Shown: positions 16,542-28,228 of the stretch, piece after piece | Position numbering within the stretch: the stretch's first letter is position 1 | Layout of the letters: every line of letters starts with the position of its first letter | Assembly (NCBI GenBank): GCA_029780415.1 | Contig: JAKOYN010000172.1 | Span: forward strand, 1-42,585 | Direction of reading: 5' to 3' | DNA: 42,585 bases | DNA from: RXIX01 sp003989075 | GTDB lineage: Bacteria > Pseudomonadota > Gammaproteobacteria > Competibacterales > Competibacteraceae | The notes under the pieces: model-generated | What the model was told of the DNA's origin: nothing | The model's input: the letters and a program-made list of their open reading frames with translations, nothing else | Databases searched by the model: none | Position numbers and translations under genes: made by a program

Positions 16542-18638
16542 ATGTCCGCACCCGATGTCGCTGCCCTGGCGTCCGCGCCCAATGCCGCGCCGCGCCGCAC
16601 CGGGCTGAAGCGGCAGTTTCTGCTGCTGATCATTGCCATTTATCTTCTGACCGGCTCGGTGGCTCTGGCGTTGTTCGCCTTGAGCATTCGTGGCGTGACC
16701 CGGCAACTGGCTGAGGATTTTGCTGTGCAGTATGTGCTGCGGCAGAAAGCCCGCCTGCAGGCACCGATCCAGCGCGAAGTCGCCCTGTCGCGGGCTCTGG
16801 CCGATTCACCGCTGCTTAAGCAATGGGCGCGTGACGAGGAAAACCCGGCGCTGAAGGCCCAGGCCTTGGCTGAACTGGACAGCTACCGGCACCATTTTGC
16901 CGATCAAAGCTACTTCTGGGTGATCGACCAGTCCCGGCACTACTACCATAACAATGCCGCCGATGCTTATCGCGGCCGCGAGCTGGTGCAAACCCTGGAC
17001 CCGGGGCGCGCTACGGATCAGTGGTATTTCGCCACCCTGGCCAAGGTGAGCGACTTTGATTTGAACGTCAATTACGATACAGCGCTCAAGGTTACCAAGG
17101 TGTGGATCAACGTCATTGTCCGCGCCGGCACCGACCGGGTTGGCATGGCCGGTACCGGCCTGGAATTGGACCGCTTTATCGATACTGTGCTGCGCGAGGA
17201 TCAGTCCGGCGTGCAGACCCTGCTGCTGGATGCCAGTGGCGCGATCAAGGCCTACCACAACCGCGATCTTGTTGATTTAAACGCGGTCGCCAAGCCCGAG
17301 ATTGAGCGCAGTACGCTGCTGCGTTTGCTGGATAGCGCTGAGGATCAGGCCGCACTGCGCGCAGCACTGACGCAACTGGCCGAGGGTCAGAGTCCGGTGG
17401 TGGTGTTGCCGCTGCGCGTTGCTGGCCAGTCCCGTCTGGTGGCGCTGAGCCATCTGGATGAGATCAACTGGTTTGCTGCAGTGCTGGTCGAGCCGGCGTA
17501 TGTGCACAGCATGAGCCGCTTCCTGCAACTGGCCGTACTGCTGGCCCTGTCGCTGCTGGTGATGGCCCTGGCGGTGACTGTGCTGCTCAACCGACTGGTG
17601 CTGGGGCCGCTGGCTCGGCTGCACCAATCCGCTCAGGCGATCGCTGCCGGCGACTACACCCAGCGCGCCACGGTGGAGGCGACGAACGAAATCGGCGAGC
17701 TGACCCAGACTTTCAATGATATGGCGGCCAAGGTTGGCCTTTACACCGACCATCTGGAGCAGTGCGTAACGGAGCGCACCGAGGAACTGGCGCGGGCGCA
17801 TCGGCAACTGGCTGAAACCCATGAGCAGATGCTTGACAGCGTCCAGTACGCGCGCCTGATTCAACAGGCAATGTTGCCGCGGCCCGCCGTGCTGGCGCGG
17901 GCGCTGGGCGAAGTGTTTGTGCTATGGCGACCGCGCGAACTGGTGGGCGGCGATTTTTATTATTGCCGGACTGATGGACAGGGGTGCCTGCTGGTGGTCG
18001 GCGATTGCACCGGCCACGGCGTGCCCGGCGCGCTGATGACCATGAGCGCCTATGCGGTGCTGAACCATATCACCAGCGTGCAGCGCACCGATGATCCCGC
18101 GCGGATTCTGCAGGAGCTGAATCGCCAGCTGCAGCACATTCTGCATCAGGATCAGGCCGATGAGAGCTTTGAGAACGGCCTGGATGCCGGCGTCTGCCAC
18201 TGGTCGCCGGCGACGGGGACGCTGCTGTTTGCCGGGGCACGCTTTGACCTGTTCCATCAGGCACCGGGTGCAGCGCCGGAGGTCATCCGCGGTGATCGGC
18301 ATAGCCTCGGCTACCGGGGCAGTAATCCCCAGGCAATTTTTCATAATCAGCGCCTTGACGATGCCGTGCAGCGAACCTTCTATCTAAGCAGTGACGGGCT
18401 GTTCGATCAGGCCGGCGGCCTGAAGGGCTATGGTTTTGGGCAGCGCCGGTTCCTGGCGGTGTTGGCCGAGATGGGCACTGCGCCGCTGGCGGTGCAGCAG
18501 GCGGTGCTGGAGCGGGCGCTGGCTGACTGGCAGGGTGAGCAGCCACAGCGCGACGATATCACCGTCATCGGGTTCCGGCCTGAGCCGGTGCTGGCGGTGG
18601 TGCGGTCATCCTCCCGAGGAGGCGATGGGCATGCATGA
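16542..18638 (+). CDS. siaA: SiaA-like membrane PP2C-type serine/threonine phosphatase
   Basis: A 698-residue membrane sensor phosphatase. Two membrane segments (about 26-48 and 327-350) flank a periplasmic sensing region of about 275 residues. A HAMP domain (about 350-405), a short coiled coil and a PPM/SpoIIE-type phosphatase domain follow. Metal-binding residues are present: GGDFYY with Asp471, GDCTGHG with Asp488, SDGLFDQ with Asp618, and DDIT with Asp671-672. The next three genes match siaB, siaC and siaD, and in Pseudomonas aeruginosa SiaA dephosphorylates SiaC to switch on the cyclase. The ATG at 16542 is chosen because the frame upstream is non-conserved in character. A TAGACT -10-like box lies at 16495-16500. 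Confidence 0.88.
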   Translation: MSAPDVAALASAPNAAPRRTGLKRQFLLLIIAIYLLTGSVALALFALSIRGVTRQLAEDFAVQYVLRQKARLQAPIQREVALSRALADSPLLKQWARDEENPALKAQALAELDSYRHHFADQSYFWVIDQSRHYYHNNAADAYRGRELVQTLDPGRATDQWYFATLAKVSDFDLNVNYDTALKVTKVWINVIVRAGTDRVGMAGTGLELDRFIDTVLREDQSGVQTLLLDASGAIKAYHNRDLVDLNAVAKPEIERSTLLRLLDSAEDQAALRAALTQLAEGQSPVVVLPLRVAGQSRLVALSHLDEINWFAAVLVEPAYVHSMSRFLQLAVLLALSLLVMALAVTVLLNRLVLGPLARLHQSAQAIAAGDYTQRATVEATNEIGELTQTFNDMAAKVGLYTDHLEQCVTERTEELARAHRQLAETHEQMLDSVQYARLIQQAMLPRPAVLARALGEVFVLWRPRELVGGDFYYCRTDGQGCLLVVGDCTGHGVPGALMTMSAYAVLNHITSVQRTDDPARILQELNRQLQHILHQDQADESFENGLDAGVCHWSPATGTLLFAGARFDLFHQAPGAAPEVIRGDRHSLGYRGSNPQAIFHNQRLDDAVQRTFYLSSDGLFDQAGGLKGYGFGQRRFLAVLAEMGTAPLAVQQAVLERALADWQGEQPQRDDITVIGFRPEPVLAVVRSSSRGGDGHA

Positions 18639-19179
18639 TTTTGATCTGGTTCAACTCAGGGACGAACTGAGCGAACGCGGGATTCTGATGATTTTCAGCG
18701 GGCCGTTCTCGCACAGTATTATCGAGGAGCTGGGCGAGGCGGTGCGCAACTATCTGCAAAGCGCGCAGGTGAACCGCCCGGCGATGATGGATGTGTTCGC
18801 CGTGTACATCGAGCAGGCGCAGAATGTGCGCAACTATATGCGCCGCTGGGAAATGAGCGCCGACCCACGTGGGGCGCGGATCATGCAATCGGGCATCGTG
18901 GTGATCGCCCGGGATCAGGGACACTATGTCATCAGTTCCGGCAATCTGATCGCCCAGGCCGATGTTTCGGCGCTGGTGGCGCGGCTGGAGGAGATCCGTG
19001 CGCTGGACAAGCCCGGACTCAAGGCGCTGCACAAGGAACGCCTGCGCGTGCCGCTCAGTGACGGTGGCAATGCCGGCCTGGGGCTGATCGAGATGGCGCG
19101 CAAGGCGTCGCAGCCGCTGCAATATGCGCTGACTACCGTCGACGAATATGTGTTCTTCACCCTGCGGATCGTGATTTAA
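18631..19179 (+). CDS. siaB: SiaB-family protein kinase (DUF6272)
   Basis: A 182-residue cytoplasmic protein of the SiaB family, which phosphorylates SiaC and opposes SiaA. It begins MHDFDLVQLRDELSERGI and contains FSGPFSHSIIEELGEAVRNYL and SGNLI, with a late GGNAGLGLIEMARKASQPLQY resembling the glycine-rich lid of histidine-kinase-like ATPase folds. The ATG at 18631 has AGGAGG eight bases upstream and overlaps the siaA stop by 8 bp, so the two are co-translated. The frame could also start at 18625, but spacing is poor. Confidence 0.87.
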   Translation: MHDFDLVQLRDELSERGILMIFSGPFSHSIIEELGEAVRNYLQSAQVNRPAMMDVFAVYIEQAQNVRNYMRRWEMSADPRGARIMQSGIVVIARDQGHYVISSGNLIAQADVSALVARLEEIRALDKPGLKALHKERLRVPLSDGGNAGLGLIEMARKASQPLQYALTTVDEYVFFTLRIVI

Positions 19180-19212
19180 AAAGCGCGCGGCGTGATGATC
19201 GAGGAGAAAGAG

Positions 19213-19599
19213 ATGGAAAATCTCATTGTCGAAGCAACCCGTTCGTCACCGGCGATTCGCTTTGATGCCGAACAGCGCTGCCTGCGCCTGAGTGGTGAGT
19301 CGTACCCGGAAAACGCGGCAGCGTTCTACGCGCCGGTTTTCGCCTGGCTCAAGGCCTTCCTGGTTACGCTGGCGCCGGGTGCGGCGGTGCGCGTCGAGCT
19401 CGACATCCAGTACCTTAACAGCAGCAGTACCAAGGTGATGCTCAATCTGCTGGACCTGTTGGAACAAGCGGCGCAGGATGGCACGCCCATCGCCGTGGAG
19501 TGGTACTACGACCCCGATAACGAGGCGATGCTGGAATGCGGTCAGGACTTCAGCGAGGAGTTGACCGCGCTCGATTTTCACCTCATGGAGCGCTCGTGA
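19213..19599 (+). CDS. siaC: SiaC regulatory phosphoprotein (DUF1987)
   Basis: A 128-residue protein matching the DUF1987/SiaC family, a STAS-like partner that in its unphosphorylated form binds and activates the diguanylate cyclase SiaD. Family landmarks are the early IRFDAEQRCLRLSGESYPENA and the segment YLNSSSTKVMLNLLD around residues 67-81. The phosphorylated threonine known in P. aeruginosa lies in this part of the protein; Thr73 is the likely counterpart, by inference. GGAG precedes the ATG. The last four bases (GTGA, 19596-19599) overlap the siaD start. Confidence 0.87.
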   Translation: MENLIVEATRSSPAIRFDAEQRCLRLSGESYPENAAAFYAPVFAWLKAFLVTLAPGAAVRVELDIQYLNSSSTKVMLNLLDLLEQAAQDGTPIAVEWYYDPDNEAMLECGQDFSEELTALDFHLMERS

Positions 19600-20708
19600 A
19601 GACGCCACTGGCCAGTTTGCTGGATGATGAGGAACGCACGCTTGAGGCGGCCCGGGCCTTGCTCGGTACGGGTGGGCTGCCGGCGGAGGCGGAAACCGCA
19701 TTCGCCGGGCTGACCGGTCAATATGCCCGGCTGTTGCGCCATGTGCGGCATCTGATCAAAGTCAGCGACCGCATGCAGGAGGAGTTGAACCGCCTCAATG
19801 ACCGTCTGCGCGACAGCGAGGAGAAATACCGCTCGCTGTTTGAAAATGCCAGCGAGGGTATTTTTATCGCCCGGCTGTACGGTGAGTTTCTTGATGTTAA
19901 TCCAGCGATGGCGCGTATCCTCGGCTATGCCTCGCCGGCTGAGTTTCTGCAGGCGCACCGTATGGATCCGCTGTGGCCGTTTCCGGACAGCGATGAGAAG
20001 GAGCGGGTGTTCAGCGCCCTGGCGGCGCATGGCAAGATCACCCACCTGCAATTGCGCCTGATGCGCTGGGATGGTGGCACCCTGTGGGTGGAGCTCAGCG
20101 CCCAGGTGCGTCCGCCCGATGCCCGCTGCCCGGATACCAAGGTCGAAGGGGTGATGGTGGATATCACCGAGCGCAAGCGCATGCTGGAAGAGCTGCGCTA
20201 TCTGGCAACCACCGACGGCCTGACCGGTTTGTATAACCGCCGCTATTTCCTGGAACTGTGCGAGCGCGAACTGAGCCGCGCCGCCCGCTATCGGCTGGAT
20301 ATTGGCCTGCTGCTGCTCGATGCCGACCATTTCAAGGTGGTCAATGACACCCACGGCCACGATGTCGGCGATGAGGTGCTGCGCATCATCACCCGGCTGT
20401 GCCGCGCCAACCTGCGCGAGGTGGACATCACCGGGCGCATGGGTGGTGAGGAATTCGCAGTGCTGCTGCCGCAGACCGGCCTGCACGCTGCTCAGGATAC
20501 CGCTGAGCGTCTGCGCAAGGCGATCGCGCAGACTGCATTGCCTCTGCCTGATGGACAGATGCTGCGTTTTACAGTCAGTATCGGCGTCTGTTCGCTGGCG
20601 GCGCGTGACCTGAGTGTCAAGCAGTTGTTCAAGGTTGCCGATCAGGCGCTGTATGCCGCCAAGCGCGGCGGGCGTAATCGGGTGGAAACTCCGCCTGATG
20701 GAAGCTGA
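19596..20708 (+). CDS. siaD: SiaD-like diguanylate cyclase with inserted PAS domain
   Basis: A 370-residue enzyme making cyclic di-GMP from two GTP. The N-terminal 70 residues are the SiaD-type coiled-coil stalk (YARLLRHVRHLIKVSDRMQEELNRLN), the expected SiaC-binding region. A PAS domain follows (about 78-200, EEKYRSLFENASEGIFIA to VDITERKRMLEEL). The GGDEF domain (about 205-365) has an intact GGEEF active site at 283-287 and an inhibitory I-site RxxD at Arg274-Asp277, five residues upstream. Translation starts at GTG 19596, overlapping the siaC stop. As I recall, the P. aeruginosa SiaD lacks a PAS domain, so this version may take a second input. Confidence 0.88.
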   Translation: MKTPLASLLDDEERTLEAARALLGTGGLPAEAETAFAGLTGQYARLLRHVRHLIKVSDRMQEELNRLNDRLRDSEEKYRSLFENASEGIFIARLYGEFLDVNPAMARILGYASPAEFLQAHRMDPLWPFPDSDEKERVFSALAAHGKITHLQLRLMRWDGGTLWVELSAQVRPPDARCPDTKVEGVMVDITERKRMLEELRYLATTDGLTGLYNRRYFLELCERELSRAARYRLDIGLLLLDADHFKVVNDTHGHDVGDEVLRIITRLCRANLREVDITGRMGGEEFAVLLPQTGLHAAQDTAERLRKAIAQTALPLPDGQMLRFTVSIGVCSLAARDLSVKQLFKVADQALYAAKRGGRNRVETPPDGS

Positions 20709-20842
20709 TGGAAATGGAAACTGAGGCAGCCGACCGGGCTTTGGCCTAAGCTCTCGTGGTGGCTGCCTGGCGCGGGCCTACACTATGCCGTGCATCGACC
20801 CGATTGCGCTCGTCCCCGTCATCAACCCGGAGTACTTTCCGT

Positions 20843-21292
20843 ATGCTGAACCAATTTAAAACCGCCAGTACCTTCGTCCTGAGTGCCGCTCTGCTGATCG
20901 GTACTCTGGCGCTGGCCGCCGATGCCAAAAAACCATCCGGCAAGGTCACCATTGATGAAACGCAGTTTGGCTTCATCCTCGGTGGCAGCAGCGGTGGCGG
21001 TACGCTGAGCTACAAGGGCAAGCAGTACAACTTCAAGATCGGTGGCCTGAGCGTAGGCGCCAATGTTGGCGTGTCGAAAATCGCCGCGGTCGGCGAGGTC
21101 TACGACTTGAGCGATGTGCGCAAATTCCCCGGCACCTACACCAAGCTGGATGCCACGGTCGCGCTGGGTGGCGGCGTTGGCGGTCTGCAGATGAAGAACG
21201 AAAACGGCGTGATCATGCGCCTGGAGTCGCGCACCCAGGGCCTGCAGTTCAATCTGGGCATGAGCGGTGTGACGGTGACAATGGATAAGTAG
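20843..21292 (+). CDS. Secreted DUF1134-like protein
   Basis: A 149-residue protein with a signal peptide (residues 1-25, cleavage likely after LALAADA) and a mature beta-rich domain. The pattern GFILGGSSGGGTLSYKGKQY, GLSVGANVGVSKIAAVGEVYDL, then NENGVIMRL resembles the DUF1134 family of periplasmic proteins. Function is unknown. GGAG lies about ten bases before the ATG at 20843; the frame extends upstream to 20756 but that part is not signal-like. It follows siaD after 134 non-coding bases and converges on prlC. Confidence 0.7.
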   Translation: MLNQFKTASTFVLSAALLIGTLALAADAKKPSGKVTIDETQFGFILGGSSGGGTLSYKGKQYNFKIGGLSVGANVGVSKIAAVGEVYDLSDVRKFPGTYTKLDATVALGGGVGGLQMKNENGVIMRLESRTQGLQFNLGMSGVTVTMDK

Positions 21293-21359
21293 GCATTGAA
21301 GCAACCGGCGCCCGGCCGACCGTGGATGCTGATCCTCTCGGTGCGGCGGGCGTGGCTGT

Positions 21360-23402
21360 TCAGGCGGCGATGCCGCTCAGGCGCAGCAGCGCATCAATGT
21401 GCGGCCTGCGGCCACGGAAGGCGATGAAGCTGTCCAGCGCGGGCCGTGAACCGCCAACTTCGAGAATCTGCGCGCGGAAGCGCGTCCCCGTGGTGGCATC
21501 AAAAATCCCACTTTCCTCAAACGCGCTGAAGGCATCTGCCGACAGCACCTCGGCCCACTTGTAGCTGTAATAACCTGCTGCGTAACCGCCGGCGAAAATG
21601 TGGGTAAAGGCGTTGGCAAAGCGGTTCCACGGCGGCGGCAGGATCACCGCGACCTGCTGGCGCACCGTGTCCAGCACTTCGCGCACCCGCCCGCCCTGCG
21701 CCGGATCGTAGTCATGATGCAAGCGAAAATCGAACAGGGCGAATTCCAGTTGCCGCGCCAGCAGAATCCCGGCCTGGAAATACCGGGCATCGAGCATGCG
21801 CTGATACAGTGCCTCGGGCAGTGGTTCACCGCTCTGAAAATGGCCAGCCAGCAGGTCCAGCGCCTCGCGCGACCAGCACCAGTTTTCCAGGAACTGGCTG
21901 GGCAATTCCACCGCATCCCATTCCACGCCATGAATACCGGCCACCGGTGCGTAATCAACCGTGGTCAGCAGGTGGTGCAGCCCGTGGCCGAACTCGTGGA
22001 ATAGGGTCTGCACCTCACCGTGGGTGAGCAGTGCCGGGTCATCACCCACCGGCGGCGTGAAGTTGCACACCAGATAGGCTGCCGGCCGCCGCACTGCGCC
22101 CTCGACCTGGCGCCGCGTCAGGCAGCCGTCCATCCATGCACCCCCGCGCTTGCGTGGCCGGGCATACAGATCGAGATAAAAGCGTCCGCGTACCGTGCCG
22201 CTGGCATCGACGATTTCATACACCTGCACCGCCGCATCCCAGACCTCGACGCCGTCCAGGGCGCGGATGGTGATGCCAAACAGCTTTTCCGCGACCGCGA
22301 AGAGCCCCGGCAACACCCGGGTGATCGGGAAATAGGGGCGCAGTTCTTCCTGCGACAACTGGTAGCGCTGCTGGCGCAGCTTCTCCGCGTAATAGCCGAT
22401 GTCCCAGGCTTCCAGCTCGCTCGGACCGCCCTGTTCACGGGCAAAGCTGCGCAGCTCATCGAGTTCGTGCTGCGCCTGCGGCCGGGCGCGCTGGGCCAGA
22501 TCAGTGAGGAAATCCAGCACCTGCGCCGGCGAGTCAGCCATCTTGGTGGCCAGCGAGTAGTCGGCATAACTGGCAAAGCCGAGCAGTTGCGCCAGTTCGT
22601 GGCGCAGCGCCAGGATGCGTTCCATCACCGGACTGTTATCCCACTGACCGGCATTTGGCCCCTGATCGGAGGCGCGGGTGCAGTAGGCGCTGTACAGTTC
22701 GCGGCGCAGTTCCCGGTTGTCGGCATAGTTGAGCACCGGCAGATAGGACGGCAGCTCCAGAGTCAGCAGCCAGCCCTCCAGCCCGCGTTGTTGTGCGGTT
22801 TGCCGGGCCAGGGCGCGGGCTGAGTCCGGCAGTCCGGCCAGCTCCATCTCATCATGCACCGGTCGGGTCCAGGCCTGGGTGGCGTCGAGCACGTTTTCGG
22901 CAAACTTGGCACTGAGCGCGCTCAACTCCTGCATGATCGTCTTATAGCGCTCACGCTGTGTCGCCGGCAGAGCGATACCCGACAGACGGAAATCGCGCAG
23001 AGCATTATCGATGACCTTGCGCTGTGCCGGATTGAGCGTGGTGTATTCCGGACCGGTGGCGATGTGCTGGTAGGCCTGATAGAGGCCCTCGTGCTGGCCG
23101 AGCTCGGTGTAGTAGGCGCTGAGCTTGGGCAGACAGGCGTTATAGGCGCTGCGCAGGGCCTCGGAATCACAGACCGAGTGCAGGTGATTCACCGGTGACC
23201 AGGCCCGGCTCAGGCGATCTTCCAGCTCTTCCAGCGGCTGGATCAGGGTGGTCCAGGTGGGCGGGCTGGTGCAGTCGGCCAGCAGGTCTGCGATCGCGGC
23301 GCGGTTCTCGGCCAGCAGGTGATCGATGGCCGGTTCGATATGCTCAGCCTGGATGCTGTGATAGGCGGGCAGGTCGCTGGCGGTCAGGAGCGGATTGCTC
23401 AT
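21360..23402 (-). CDS. prlC: Oligopeptidase A (M3 metallopeptidase)
   Basis: A 680-residue cytoplasmic zinc oligopeptidase, the same length as E. coli OpdA/PrlC. The zinc motif HEFGH is at residues 469-473, inside TLFHEFGHGLHHLL, and the downstream Glu ligand lies in the SQFLENWCW region. The N-terminus NPLL...LPAYHSIQAEHIEPAID is the conserved opening. It degrades short peptides, including cleaved signal peptides. The ATG at 23402 has GAGGA upstream; the longer frame from 23624 is rejected for lack of family similarity. It is the last gene of a minus-strand series after gor and the carbonic anhydrase. Confidence 0.95.
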   Translation of the reverse strand: MSNPLLTASDLPAYHSIQAEHIEPAIDHLLAENRAAIADLLADCTSPPTWTTLIQPLEELEDRLSRAWSPVNHLHSVCDSEALRSAYNACLPKLSAYYTELGQHEGLYQAYQHIATGPEYTTLNPAQRKVIDNALRDFRLSGIALPATQRERYKTIMQELSALSAKFAENVLDATQAWTRPVHDEMELAGLPDSARALARQTAQQRGLEGWLLTLELPSYLPVLNYADNRELRRELYSAYCTRASDQGPNAGQWDNSPVMERILALRHELAQLLGFASYADYSLATKMADSPAQVLDFLTDLAQRARPQAQHELDELRSFAREQGGPSELEAWDIGYYAEKLRQQRYQLSQEELRPYFPITRVLPGLFAVAEKLFGITIRALDGVEVWDAAVQVYEIVDASGTVRGRFYLDLYARPRKRGGAWMDGCLTRRQVEGAVRRPAAYLVCNFTPPVGDDPALLTHGEVQTLFHEFGHGLHHLLTTVDYAPVAGIHGVEWDAVELPSQFLENWCWSREALDLLAGHFQSGEPLPEALYQRMLDARYFQAGILLARQLEFALFDFRLHHDYDPAQGGRVREVLDTVRQQVAVILPPPWNRFANAFTHIFAGGYAAGYYSYKWAEVLSADAFSAFEESGIFDATTGTRFRAQILEVGGSRPALDSFIAFRGRRPHIDALLRLSGIAA

Positions 23403-23640
23403 CGCATGAAGGTCCTCGGATTTCGGGTCGGGAAAAGCGCAGCAGCGCCGGCAGCGGGCGGTGCGCGCCTGCCACGCGTTTTGACAGCAGTCTTGGCCGG
23501 AGTGCCAGCAGAGCGCGCGCTGGCTAGCGCAGCCAGCAGCAGGGTCAGGGCCAGGGATGGCGTGCCACTGGAAATAATGGATCAGATGGCCTTCCTTGTG
23601 GAAGGCAGCGAGGCGTATCGACAAGGGGACATGGCTGCGA

Positions 23641-24177
23641 TCAGCACGCTGCGGCGCGGTGGCGTTCCTTCAGGCGCCGGTAGTTCTGCGCCGAGTATTC
23701 GAGGAATTCCAGTTCGCGCTCGTTAAGCGGGCGCACTTGCTTAACCGGGCTGCCGACGTAGAGATAGCCGCTGTCGAGGATTTTGCCGGGTGGTACCACG
23801 CTGCCGGCGCCGATGGTCACCCGCGATTGCACGACCGCCCGATCCATCACGATCGCACCCATGCCGATCAGGCAGAAATCCTCAATGGTGCAGGCGTGCA
23901 GGATGGTTTTGTGGCCGACAGTAACGTCGTTGCCAATCAGCGTCGGTTGGCCGCCGGGACAGAAGCGGCTGTCGTGGGTGACGTGAATGATCGTTCCATC
24001 CTGAATGCTGCTGCGCGCGCCGATGCGAATCCGCTGGATATCGCCGCGAATCACGCACAGCGGCCAAACCGAACTGTCTTCGCCGATTTCAACATCGCCG
24101 ATCACCACGGCGCTGTCGTCGATATGGGCGGAGGGATGAATGCGCGGCGCGTATTGCTCAAAAGGACGGATGGGCAT
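23641..24177 (-). CDS. Gamma-carbonic anhydrase-like protein (YrdA family)
   Basis: A 178-residue left-handed beta-helix protein with hexapeptide repeats throughout (for example VVIGDVEIGEDSSVWP and VTIGAGSVVPPGKI). Three metal-ligand histidines are in place: IIHVTHDS, then TVGHKTILHACTI. Related proteins bind zinc and some hydrate CO2, but many YrdA relatives show no activity when tested. The terminal helix PLNERELEFLEYSAQNYRRLKERH is typical. It lies 42 bp after gor and 238 bp before prlC; that gap holds no gene I can support. Confidence 0.9.
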   Translation of the reverse strand: MPIRPFEQYAPRIHPSAHIDDSAVVIGDVEIGEDSSVWPLCVIRGDIQRIRIGARSSIQDGTIIHVTHDSRFCPGGQPTLIGNDVTVGHKTILHACTIEDFCLIGMGAIVMDRAVVQSRVTIGAGSVVPPGKILDSGYLYVGSPVKQVRPLNERELEFLEYSAQNYRRLKERHRAAAC

Positions 24178-24219
24178 GAGGGTGCTCGCGGTGGGGGTGG
24201 CGGATGAGGTGGCGAACGC

Positions 24220-25581
24220 TCAGCGCATCGTCACCAGTTCTTCCGCGCTGGTGGGATGAATGGCCACGGTATCGTCGAAATCGCGCTTGGTCGCGCCCAT
24301 GCGAATGGCTACGGCAAAGCCCTGCAGCATTTCGTCGGCGTTTTCGCCGATCAGGTGGCAGCCGACGATTTTTTCCGTCGCGCCGACACAGACCAGTTTC
24401 ATTAAGGTCGGCGGCTTGCGCACGGTGAAGGCGTGGTACATCGGCGTGAAGCGGGTCTGGTAAACGCGCACTGCGTCACCGTGCTGCTGGCGCGCTTCTT
24501 CTTCGGTCAGGCCGACGGTGCCGATCGGTGGATGGCTGAAGACCACGGTTGGGATGGTGTCGTAGGGCAGGTAGCGTTCCGGCTGCTGGCCGAACAGGCG
24601 ATCGGCGAGGCGCCGCCCGGCAGCGATGGCCACCGGAGTCAGCGGAAAGTGCCCGGTGACATCGCCGATGGCATAAATGCCGGGGATATTGGTGTTCTGA
24701 TAGCGGTCGGTGGGCAGACTGCCATCCGGGTTCACAATCACCCCGGTGGCCGCTAGACCAAGCGTATCGGTGTTGGGATCGCGGCCGATCGCCCACAGCA
24801 GTACATCACTTTCCAGGACTGCATCGTGACCGTCGTGACCGTTGCAGTGCAGGCGCAGAGTGCCGTTGCTCTGTCGCGCTACCGTGCGCACCTCGGTGCG
24901 GGTGAGCACCGTGATACCGTCCTCACGCAGCCGTTCCATGAGCTGTTCGCGCAGCAGGGCATCAAAGGGACGCAGCACCTGATCCTTGCGCACCAGCAGG
25001 GTCACCTCGGCGCCGAGGGCATTGAGCATCCCGGCCAGTTCCACGGCGATATAGCCGTTGCCGACGATCACCGCGCGGCGTGGACAGCTGTTCAGGGTAA
25101 AAAAGCCATCGGAACTCAGGCCAAATTGTGCACCGGGCAGATCCGGAATACGGGGTCGGCCACCGGTCGCGATCACCAGATGATCAGCGCTATAGGTGTG
25201 GCCACCGACCTGCACCGTTCGGGCATCGACAAAGCGCGCCGCGCCCGGCAATAGATCGACCCCCGCTTCGGCCAGATAGCCCAGATACCAGTCGTTGATG
25301 TTGCCAATATAGGTATCACGGGCGCTTTTCAGCCGCTGCCAGTTGAAGCCGAAGTAATCGAGCTTGAAACCATAGCCGGGGGCATCGTCGAGGGCGTGGG
25401 CGAGCTGGGCGGCATACCACATGATCTTCTTGGGTACGCAGCCCGCGTTGACGCAGGTGCCGCCGATTCGGCCAGCTTCGATGACGGCGCAGCGGGCGCC
25501 ATAGCGGGCGGCGCGCTCGGCTACCGATAAGCCGCCGCTGCCGCCACCCAGGGCGATCAGGTCATAGTGCTTCTCGGCCAT
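24220..25581 (-). CDS. gor: Glutathione-disulfide reductase
   Basis: A 453-residue FAD flavoenzyme reducing glutathione disulfide with NADPH. FAD-binding GGGSGG is at residues 12-17, the redox pair Cys43/Cys48 lies in GGTCVNAGCVPKK, and the NAD(P)-binding motif is GNGYIAVELAGMLNALG. The C-terminal HPTSAEELVTMR holds the catalytic His-Glu pair. VRKDQVLRPFD after the second Rossmann motif carries the basic residues expected for NADPH specificity. It lies 136 bp after glgP on the same strand, separated by a terminator. Confidence 0.94.
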   Translation of the reverse strand: MAEKHYDLIALGGGSGGLSVAERAARYGARCAVIEAGRIGGTCVNAGCVPKKIMWYAAQLAHALDDAPGYGFKLDYFGFNWQRLKSARDTYIGNINDWYLGYLAEAGVDLLPGAARFVDARTVQVGGHTYSADHLVIATGGRPRIPDLPGAQFGLSSDGFFTLNSCPRRAVIVGNGYIAVELAGMLNALGAEVTLLVRKDQVLRPFDALLREQLMERLREDGITVLTRTEVRTVARQSNGTLRLHCNGHDGHDAVLESDVLLWAIGRDPNTDTLGLAATGVIVNPDGSLPTDRYQNTNIPGIYAIGDVTGHFPLTPVAIAAGRRLADRLFGQQPERYLPYDTIPTVVFSHPPIGTVGLTEEEARQQHGDAVRVYQTRFTPMYHAFTVRKPPTLMKLVCVGATEKIVGCHLIGENADEMLQGFAVAIRMGATKRDFDDTVAIHPTSAEELVTMR

Positions 25582-25659
25582 GCAGCCTCCTTGGGATTTT
25601 GATCAGCCGGGATGGGGATTGCCGGAACATGCGGAAACGGTGCGCGTGGGCAGGACAAA

Positions 25660-25706
25660 GGCCCGCAGATCCGACGTCGCGCGCGGGCGGCGTGAACCTG
25701 CGGGCC
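25660..25706 (-). terminator. Candidate glgP terminator
   Basis: On the minus strand, GGCCCGCAG (25706-25698) pairs perfectly over 9 bp with CTGCGGGCC (25668-25660), and TTTG follows. The loop is long (29 nt) and the T-run short, so this is a moderate candidate. It lies 12 bp after the glgP stop. Confidence 0.45.
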
Positions 25707-25717
25707 GGGGGCAGGAC

Positions 25718-28228
<2,511 letters not shown>

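Noticed and set aside
23399..23578. A minus-strand frame with a signal-peptide-like stretch (LALTLLLAALASA) whose TGA overlaps the prlC start
   Set aside because: It has no ATG, GTG or TTG in the required position and its downstream part is low-complexity Ala/Arg/Pro; the overlap may be chance.
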